NCBI RefSeq assembly: GCF_013204795.1
Contig: NZ_JABMKW010000008.1
Location: 496,001 to 560,000, forward strand
Reading direction: 5' to 3'
Length of the DNA stretch: 64,000 bases
Source: Pedobacter panaciterrae
Lineage (GTDB): Bacteria; Bacteroidota; Bacteroidia; Sphingobacteriales; Sphingobacteriaceae
Below, piece after piece: positions 58,366 to 64,000 of this stretch. Below the pieces are notes generated by a model. The model was not told where the DNA came from and searched no databases. It was given only the letters and a program-made list of their open reading frames with translations. Position numbers and translations under genes: made by a program. The stretch's first letter is position 1, and each line of letters begins with the position of its first letter.

Positions 58366-60087
58366 TTAAGAAAACCAGGCGGTTACGTCTTCTTTTGAAG
58401 GCATGGTTAATTCTAGTTTAAGTTTCTTACGCATTCCTCCAAGATCATTAAAAACCTTGTTGGGGTTAGCACCTTTTAACTCTTCAATTGTATTGATTCC
58501 CATTTTTCTAATCACCTGAACCCATTCAGCCGGAACGCCAGCATTTACGAAATCTTCATCGGTAGTTACTTTCGCTTTTTTCTCTGGTCTCATTTGAGGG
58601 AAGAACAGCACTTCCTGAATTGTTGACTGGTTAGTCATCAACATTACTAATCTGTCTATTCCTATTCCTAGTCCTGAGGTAGGTGGCATTCCATATTCAA
58701 GGGCTCTGATAAAATCATCGTCCATAGCCATTGCCTCATCATCACCTCTCGCTGCTAGTTTCAATTGATCCTCAAAACGTTCTCTTTGATCAATCGGATC
58801 ATTAAGTTCTGAATAAGCATTGGCAATCTCTTTACCCATTACAAACAATTCAAACCTTTCTACCAGACCTTCTTTGCTTCTGTGTTTTTTAGCAAGTGGA
58901 GTCATTTCCAAAGGATAGTCGGTTATATAGGTTGGTTGGATCAGGTTTGCTTCAACTTTCTCGCTAAATAATTCGTCGATAAGTTTCCCACGACCCATTG
59001 AATCGTCTATCTCAATATTTAGGCTTTTGCAAGTTTCCTTCAATTCCTCTTCAGTCATGTTAGAGACATCTATACCAGTATACTTTTGTATAGACTCATA
59101 CATGGTCAGTTTTTCATATGGGCCTTCAAAGTTAACCTCATGTTCACCAACCTTTACAATCGGAGATCCGTGAATAGTCACCGCAATCTTTTCAAGACAT
59201 TCTTCAACCATGGCCATCATCCATATATAGTCTTTATAAGCTACATAGATTTCCATAGAAGTAAATTCAGGATTATGCGTGCGGTCCATACCTTCATTTC
59301 TGAACATTTTACCGAATTCATATACACCATCAAATCCTGCTACAATAAGCCTTTTTAGATAAAGCTCGTTAGCTATACGAAGGTATAGCGGCATGTCTAA
59401 CGTATTATGATGTGTGGTAAAAGGACGTGCAGCGGCACCACCATGGATAGGCTGTAATATCGGGGTCTCTACTTCCATCCAGCCCTGATCATCAAAATAA
59501 CTTCTCATAGTGTTGATCACCTTAGAGCGGTTGATGAAGATCTGTTTAAAACCAGGATTTACAGTTAAATCAACATAGCGTTGTCTGTAGCGTAATTCAG
59601 GATCAGTAAACCCATCATATATATTACCTTCTTCATCGCGTTTAACTATGGGTAAAGGTTTTAAGGCTTTAGAAAGGAGTTTAAACTCAGTAACGTGAAT
59701 AGAAATCTCACCGGTTTGAGTGGTGAAAACATAACCTTTAACACCTATAAAATCTCCAAGATCAAGCAGTTTTTTGAAAACGGTATTGTAAAGCGTCTTG
59801 TCTTCATCCGGACAAAGATCATCTCTTTTTAAATAAACTTGTATTCTTCCTGTAGAGTCTTGTATTTCGACAAATGAAGCACTTCCCATAATACGGCGGG
59901 TCATTATCCTGCCGGCTATGCTGATGTTCTTATATGCAGTTTTATCCCGCTCGTAGTTTGCTAAAATATCTGCAGCATTTGCATTTATTTCAAATGCTTC
60001 GGCAGGGTAGGGATTTATCCCTAATTCACGCAATTGATTTAGTGAATTACGGCGCAATAATTCTAATTCTGATAGTCCTGTACTCAT
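58366..60087 (-). CDS. lysS: Lysyl-tRNA synthetase (class II)
   Basis: A 573-residue enzyme that charges tRNA-Lys. The OB-fold anticodon-binding domain ([20 protein letters not shown]) is followed by the class II catalytic core with motif 2 ([20 protein letters not shown]) and motif 3 ([15 protein letters not shown]). A C-terminal extension of about 70 residues after the core ([40 protein letters not shown]), looking like a helix-hairpin-helix domain, explains the length beyond the E. coli form (505) and is common in Bacteroidota. A -7 element TATTTTTG (complement of 60150-60157) lies upstream. Confidence 0.96.
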   Translation of the reverse strand: MSTGLSELELLRRNSLNQLRELGINPYPAEAFEINANAADILANYERDKTAYKNISIAGRIMTRRIMGSASFVEIQDSTGRIQVYLKRDDLCPDEDKTLYNTVFKKLLDLGDFIGVKGYVFTTQTGEISIHVTEFKLLSKALKPLPIVKRDEEGNIYDGFTDPELRYRQRYVDLTVNPGFKQIFINRSKVINTMRSYFDDQGWMEVETPILQPIHGGAAARPFTTHHNTLDMPLYLRIANELYLKRLIVAGFDGVYEFGKMFRNEGMDRTHNPEFTSMEIYVAYKDYIWMMAMVEECLEKIAVTIHGSPIVKVGEHEVNFEGPYEKLTMYESIQKYTGIDVSNMTEEELKETCKSLNIEIDDSMGRGKLIDELFSEKVEANLIQPTYITDYPLEMTPLAKKHRSKEGLVERFELFVMGKEIANAYSELNDPIDQRERFEDQLKLAARGDDEAMAMDDDFIRALEYGMPPTSGLGIGIDRLVMLMTNQSTIQEVLFFPQMRPEKKAKVTTDEDFVNAGVPAEWVQVIRKMGINTIEELKGANPNKVFNDLGGMRKKLKLELTMPSKEDVTAWFS

Positions 60088-60219
60088 ATATCTCTTGTAT
60101 CCGGCATTAAGCCGTATAGTTTTATTTGTATTGTATTTTTAAAATTATGCAAAAATAGGTATTTGCAACATTTTTTGTCTGTATTAAATGGGAATATTCA
60201 GTACCAACAACAATATATA

Positions 60220-62133
60220 TTAATCTGACTCAACAGACTCCGTATACATTTCGTTGATAGTTTCTGCATATTTTTTTTCAAGAACTTTCCTTTTGGCTTT
60301 TAAAGTTGGTGTTATTTCGCCCTCCTCAATACTAAAGGGATTACGTTTAACTTTAAAATTCTTAATCCTTTCAAATTTTGCAAGTTCCGCTGAAAACTTT
60401 TTAATATCCTGACCTATCCAGTCTATAATTTCTTTTTCCGCTATAAAAAGCTCTGGCTTTTGAAAAAATGACTCAGGAAGTTTAAATGTTTCCTGAAGGT
60501 TCTCTTTATTTGGGATAATGATTGCTGTCAGGTATTCCCTTTTATCGCCAATTAAAAATAATTGATCTATTTTAAGACTTTTAAGATAGATGTTTTCTAC
60601 CGGAGTAGGATAAACATTCTTCCCATAAGCATTTACAATCATGTTTTTTAACCTGTCCGTGATTTGTAGATTACCTCGGTAAAATCTGCCGATATCACCT
60701 GTGTGAAACCAATTGTGTTTGTCAATAGCTTCGGCGGTTTCAGCTGGTTTATTGAAGTAACCCTGCATAACACAGTGACCACGAACTATTATTTCTCCTT
60801 CTGCACACTCAAAATTGGGGTCAAAAGATTCATGTGTTTGAATGTTGATCATTTCCTTGGTTTCTACATCCTGTATGCCGATTTCAATACCAGGAATTAC
60901 GCGTCCAACTGTGCCATAAACCTGCCTGTGATATTCTGTAACAGACATAACCGGCGAGGTTTCTGTCAGTCCAAATCCTTCAAGTATTTTGATATCAAGA
61001 TTTCCAAAAAATTCGCCCACGTTTTTAGGTAATGCAGCCCCGCCCGAGATCATAAATTTTAATCTGCCCCCTGTTTTCTCCTTTATTTTACTGAAAACAA
61101 GTTTCTCGGCTATTGAACGCTTTGTTGAGAGAAAGATGCCGGGTGATCTGCCTGCTTCTTTTTCCTGACGATAGTTCTTGCCTGTTTCCAGGGCCCAAAG
61201 AAAGATTTTAGATTTTAATCCACCTCCAGCAGTACCACTTTTTATAGCTTTGTCATGAATCCTTTCTAATAGTCTGGGAACACAATTCATTACAGTGGGC
61301 CTTATCTCACCCATATTTTTTGCCAATAACTCTAAACTTTGGGCGAAGGCAATTTTACAGCCCTGTGCACAACAAACATGATAGGTCGCAGTACGCTCAA
61401 AAACATGTGATAAAGGTAGAAATGATAAGAATGTTTCAGTCTCATCAATAACAGGAATCTGTTGTAAACAAACCTTAACGTTTTCAACGAAATTACTATG
61501 AGAAAGCATTACACCCTTAGGAGTACCGGTAGTGCCAGAAGTATAAATCAATGCCGAAATATCTGAAGGGGTAAGTGCATCCCTAAGAACTTTTATTTCT
61601 GCTAATTTGTCCGTAGTGAGATTGCTTTTAGTATTAAGAACTTCCTCAAAACTTATAATTTCTACATTCAGGTCTTCTGGTACGGTCACTTTTGTGTATT
61701 CTGAAAAAGCGGGTATGATATATTTTAACTGCCGGCAGTTGCCTGCAATTTTCAGTATTTTCTTGTATAAGAAGGTATTCCCAATTAAGATAGCTTTGAT
61801 ACCTGAATCATTAATGATATACTCTACCTCATGCTCGGATAGGGTAGGATATATAGATGTATTAATGGCTCCGATTTGTTGTATTCCCTGGTCATAGTAA
61901 ACATACTCAGGAGAGTTCTCTATCATTAGACCCATTCTGTCACCTTTTTTTATCCCTTTGTTTAAAAAGAATGTTGAAACCGCATCCGCATTATCGAGCG
62001 TCTCTTTGAAAGATATTTCCTCCCACTCCGTAGTCTTTTTATCTATAAGGAAGGTCTCTTCTGGTTTATGAATGTTTTCAACTACATTTCGCAGTAAACT
62101 GGGAACTGTAGCCGACTCGTTGAATGATACCAT
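60220..62133 (-). CDS. Long-chain acyl-CoA synthetase (AMP-dependent)
   Basis: A 637-residue ANL-superfamily adenylating enzyme, of the FadD15/eukaryotic-like long-chain acyl-CoA ligase branch. The P-loop-like SALIYTSGTTGTPKGVMLSH motif, YGLTE-like region (ILEGFGLTETSPVMS), and the hinge and Lys region (DIGRFYRGNLQITDRLKNMI) are all visible, with the catalytic C-terminal Lys probably in KAKRKVLEKK. It activates fatty acids with ATP and CoA for beta-oxidation or lipid synthesis. No signal peptide. Stands alone between lysS and the iscA terminator. Confidence 0.92.
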   Translation of the reverse strand: MVSFNESATVPSLLRNVVENIHKPEETFLIDKKTTEWEEISFKETLDNADAVSTFFLNKGIKKGDRMGLMIENSPEYVYYDQGIQQIGAINTSIYPTLSEHEVEYIINDSGIKAILIGNTFLYKKILKIAGNCRQLKYIIPAFSEYTKVTVPEDLNVEIISFEEVLNTKSNLTTDKLAEIKVLRDALTPSDISALIYTSGTTGTPKGVMLSHSNFVENVKVCLQQIPVIDETETFLSFLPLSHVFERTATYHVCCAQGCKIAFAQSLELLAKNMGEIRPTVMNCVPRLLERIHDKAIKSGTAGGGLKSKIFLWALETGKNYRQEKEAGRSPGIFLSTKRSIAEKLVFSKIKEKTGGRLKFMISGGAALPKNVGEFFGNLDIKILEGFGLTETSPVMSVTEYHRQVYGTVGRVIPGIEIGIQDVETKEMINIQTHESFDPNFECAEGEIIVRGHCVMQGYFNKPAETAEAIDKHNWFHTGDIGRFYRGNLQITDRLKNMIVNAYGKNVYPTPVENIYLKSLKIDQLFLIGDKREYLTAIIIPNKENLQETFKLPESFFQKPELFIAEKEIIDWIGQDIKKFSAELAKFERIKNFKVKRNPFSIEEGEITPTLKAKRKVLEKKYAETINEMYTESVESD

Positions 62134-62171
62134 ATTATATGATTGGTTAGCTTGTTATAGCATAATAAAAA

Positions 62172-62190
62172 AGGGCGCTAAAAGCGCCCT
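62172..62190 (-). terminator. Rho-independent terminator of the isc operon
   Basis: AGGGCGCT (62172-62179) and AGCGCCCT (62183-62190) form an 8-bp G+C-rich stem with a 3-nt loop. On the minus strand a run of TTTTTTATTATG follows. It lies 24 bases after the stop of the IscA-type gene, ending the iscS-iscU-iscA transcript. Confidence 0.88.
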
Positions 62191-62213
62191 CTACAAATAT
62201 AGTGAAATGTATG

Positions 62214-62540
62214 TTAAACAGAAAAACTCTCTCCACAACCGCAGGAACGGCTGGCATTTGGGTTGTTGAAATTAAAGCCTTTTCCATTTAAACCATCAGA
62301 AAAATCAAGTTCAGTGCCTGCCAGGTATAAAAAAGATTTCATATCCAGAGCTATTTTAATTCCTCTGTCTTCAAAAAACTGATCTCCCTTTTGTTCTTCG
62401 TTATCAAAATCTAGGTTATAGGATAAACCTGAACAGCCACCACCTTTAACTGAAACGCGTAAGAAATAGCTGCTATCCATATGCGCATCTTGCATAAGGT
62501 GATCAATTTTGCTCTTTGCTTTATCTGTTATCGTGATCAT
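62214..62540 (-). CDS. IscA/ErpA-type iron-sulfur carrier
   Basis: A 108-residue A-type carrier that accepts and delivers iron-sulfur clusters. The three ligand cysteines appear in VKGGGCSGLSYNLDF and the C-terminal SRSCGCGESFSV, the A-type signature. Length is typical (105-115). It is downstream of iscU and iscS in the same direction, with a gap of 104 bases, so it may have its own promoter as well as read-through. Ends at a strong terminator (62172-62190). Confidence 0.93.
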   Translation of the reverse strand: MITITDKAKSKIDHLMQDAHMDSSYFLRVSVKGGGCSGLSYNLDFDNEEQKGDQFFEDRGIKIALDMKSFLYLAGTELDFSDGLNGKGFNFNNPNASRSCGCGESFSV

Positions 62541-62644
62541 GTCTTAATAGTATTAATTCTAATAATGGTATTCAAAATGTATACCAAATTACACTCATTT
62601 TAGTTAAACATTGTAGCTTATATGGCTACATCTGTAATATTTAC

Positions 62645-63058
62645 CTAGTGATGAGATTTAGCCAATTCAAATGGCGCCATACCGTTTTTAACACGATAAT
62701 CGTTAATTGCTGATTTAATAGCATCCTCTGCCAATACTGAACAGTGAATTTTTACCGGAGGTAAAGCCAGTTCTTCCACAATATCCATATTGTCAATAGT
62801 TAATGCTTCATCAACTGTTTTTCCTTTTAACCATTCGGTTGCAAGTGAAGACGATGCAATTGCAGACCCACATCCAAATGTTTTGAATTTAGCATCTGTA
62901 ATTACGTTGTTTTCATCAACCTCAATTTGCAAACGCATTACGTCGCCGCACTCAGGTGCACCAACTAGGCCTGTGCCAACTGATTTACTATCTTTATCTA
63001 AAGTACCAACATTTCTAGGGTTGGTATAATGTTCCATTACTTTTTCTGAATATGCCAT
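62645..63058 (-). CDS. iscU: Iron-sulfur cluster scaffold IscU
   Basis: A 137-residue scaffold on which [2Fe-2S] and [4Fe-4S] clusters are built. The three cluster ligands are Cys37 (GAPECGDVM), Cys63 (FGCGSA) and Cys106 (KIHCSVLAE), at the same spacing as in E. coli IscU; the chaperone-binding LPPVK motif is at residues 99-103. It starts 65 bases after the iscS stop. No iscR, hscA or fdx is seen, so this is a reduced isc operon, though genes beyond the window edge cannot be judged. Confidence 0.96.
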   Translation of the reverse strand: MAYSEKVMEHYTNPRNVGTLDKDSKSVGTGLVGAPECGDVMRLQIEVDENNVITDAKFKTFGCGSAIASSSLATEWLKGKTVDEALTIDNMDIVEELALPPVKIHCSVLAEDAIKSAINDYRVKNGMAPFELAKSHH

Positions 63059-63123
63059 TTTATTTTACTTTAAATCTCTGTTAATAGAGATGATTTATAT
63101 TTTTATTAATTAAGGGGCTATTA

Positions 63124-64000
63124 TTAATGTTCAGCCCACTCAATTTTACTTAAGTCTATACCTTCTTTGAACATTTCCCAAAGTGGAGAAAGGTCTCTAA
63201 GGTGATTAACTGCTTTTTTAGTGTTTTCGATTGCGTAATCAATTTCTTCTTCAGTTGTAAAACGACCTAAACCGAAACGGATAGAAGAGTGTGCAAGATC
63301 ATCAGATAGTCCAAGGCTCTTTAAAACGTATGAAGGTTCTAAAGAAGCTGAAGTACATGCTGAACCTGATGATACAGCAAGATCTTTCATTGCCATCATT
63401 AAGCCTTCCCCTTCAACATATTTAAATGAAATATTTGCAACATGCGGTAAACGGTGGTTTACATTTCCATTTACATAGCTTTCTTCGAGTTGAGTAAGCG
63501 CAGTTTCAAGTTTATCTCTTAAACCAGACAAGCGTTTTGCTTCACTATCCATCTCTAAACGGCAAAGTTCACAAGCTTTACCTAAGCCAACAATACCAGG
63601 TACGTTTAATGTTCCAGAACGCATACCGCGTTCGTGACCACCACCGTCCATTTGTGCTGTTACCTTAACTCTTGGGTTTTTGCGACGTACATAAAGCACA
63701 CCTACACCTTTAGGACCGTACATTTTATGGGCAGAAAATGCCATTAAATCAATACCATCTGCGTTTACATCAACTGGGATTTTACCAACCGCCTGTGTAG
63801 CATCTGTCATGAATAAAGCACCGTGTTTATGAGCAATTGCCGATATTTCTTTGATTGGTTGAACAACACCTATCTCATTGTTTCCATACATAATGGTTAC
63901 AAGAATAGTTTGATCGGTCATTGCTGCTTCAAGTTCCTGAAGATCGATAAGACCGTCTTCTTTAACTTTAAGATAAGTAACTCTTGCACCTGCTTTTTCC
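63124..64000 (-). CDS. iscS: Cysteine desulfurase IscS (5' end outside window)
   Basis: The visible part is about 290 residues of a PLP-dependent cysteine desulfurase, which supplies sulfur to IscU. The frame continues open to the window edge at 64000 with [20 protein letters not shown], so the gene is longer than the ATG-start at 63921 would suggest. The PLP-lysine is in [13 protein letters not shown], and the catalytic Cys in [16 protein letters not shown]. Followed 65 bases later by iscU, in the same operon. Full-length members are about 380-410 residues, so roughly 100 N-terminal residues lie outside. Confidence 0.95.
   Translation of the reverse strand, partial: EKAGARVTYLKVKEDGLIDLQELEAAMTDQTILVTIMYGNNEIGVVQPIKEISAIAHKHGALFMTDATQAVGKIPVDVNADGIDLMAFSAHKMYGPKGVGVLYVRRKNPRVKVTAQMDGGGHERGMRSGTLNVPGIVGLGKACELCRLEMDSEAKRLSGLRDKLETALTQLEESYVNGNVNHRLPHVANISFKYVEGEGLMMAMKDLAVSSGSACTSASLEPSYVLKSLGLSDDLAHSSIRFGLGRFTTEEEIDYAIENTKKAVNHLRDLSPLWEMFKEGIDLSKIEWAEH

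Noticed and set aside
1..64000. CRISPR array, tRNA or rRNA genes, insertion sequences, prophage
   Set aside because: No regularly spaced direct repeats, cloverleaf-like sequences, transposase, or phage structural genes were recognised on either strand.

Overview
The window is 64 kb of AT-rich bacterial chromosome, almost certainly from a Bacteroidota of the family Sphingobacteriaceae (Pedobacter-like). The evidence is promoters of the Bacteroidota type (TTTG, 19-21 nt, TAnnTTTG) in front of many genes, weak Shine-Dalgarno sequences, a type IX secretion protein pair (PorP/SprF and a type B sorting-domain protein), RpoN and LysS of the Bacteroidota form, and REP-like palindromes. I see no tRNA, rRNA, CRISPR array, insertion sequence or prophage.

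Layout. 1-2,100 is a decayed accessory stretch: a PIN toxin/antitoxin pair cut by the window edge, a perfect 33-bp palindrome, REP-like repeats, and a truncated DUF1016 nuclease. 2,250-5,978 is a six-gene operon (YceI, tautomerase, an odd SDR, NTF2-like protein, Crp/Fnr regulator, nitronate monooxygenase) preceded by two CRP/FNR-type boxes. 5,973-21,505 holds small regulator-target units: a MocR regulator and GNAT protein, a WG-repeat protein, MerR and an alpha/beta hydrolase, an SDR and AraC protein, an ArsR-SRPBCC-DoxX-DUF4256-DUF1801 operon with a very clear tandem operator, an amino-acid permease with a possible leader peptide, and MFS/LysR. 21,601-25,725 encodes a secreted PHP-like protein and a GH127 glycosidase.

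25,768-33,661 is the most unusual part. A tightly packed minus-strand operon encodes a ThiF/nitroreductase fusion (Rv1355c family), a GNAT/FeeM-like protein, a 7TM sensor histidine kinase, a REC-histidine kinase hybrid and a single-domain REC protein. Two further REC proteins, paralogous to the REC of the hybrid, lie divergently. The second of these is followed closely by a T9SS-exported IgGFc/PKD protein and a PorP/SprF protein. The arrangement suggests a sensory circuit that may make or modify its own small-molecule signal; that is inference.

36,927-64,000 is mostly housekeeping: rpoN, a frameshifted Lrp relic, mscL, a ChaN lipoprotein, a LiaF-like/LytS/LytTR operon, rpmH-rnpA-yidD-tsaB, two uncharacterised envelope proteins, priA, pcm, smpB, a manganese transporter fused to a universal stress domain with its DtxR-type regulator, an Lrp regulator, ung, lysS, an acyl-CoA ligase, and an iscS-iscU-iscA iron-sulfur operon running off the right end. 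Short genes (the partial PIN toxin, rpmH, the candidate leader peptide) and the 5' part of iscS were read directly from the bases. Several starts were moved to internal ATGs where the upstream part begins with TTG or is not conserved in the family.
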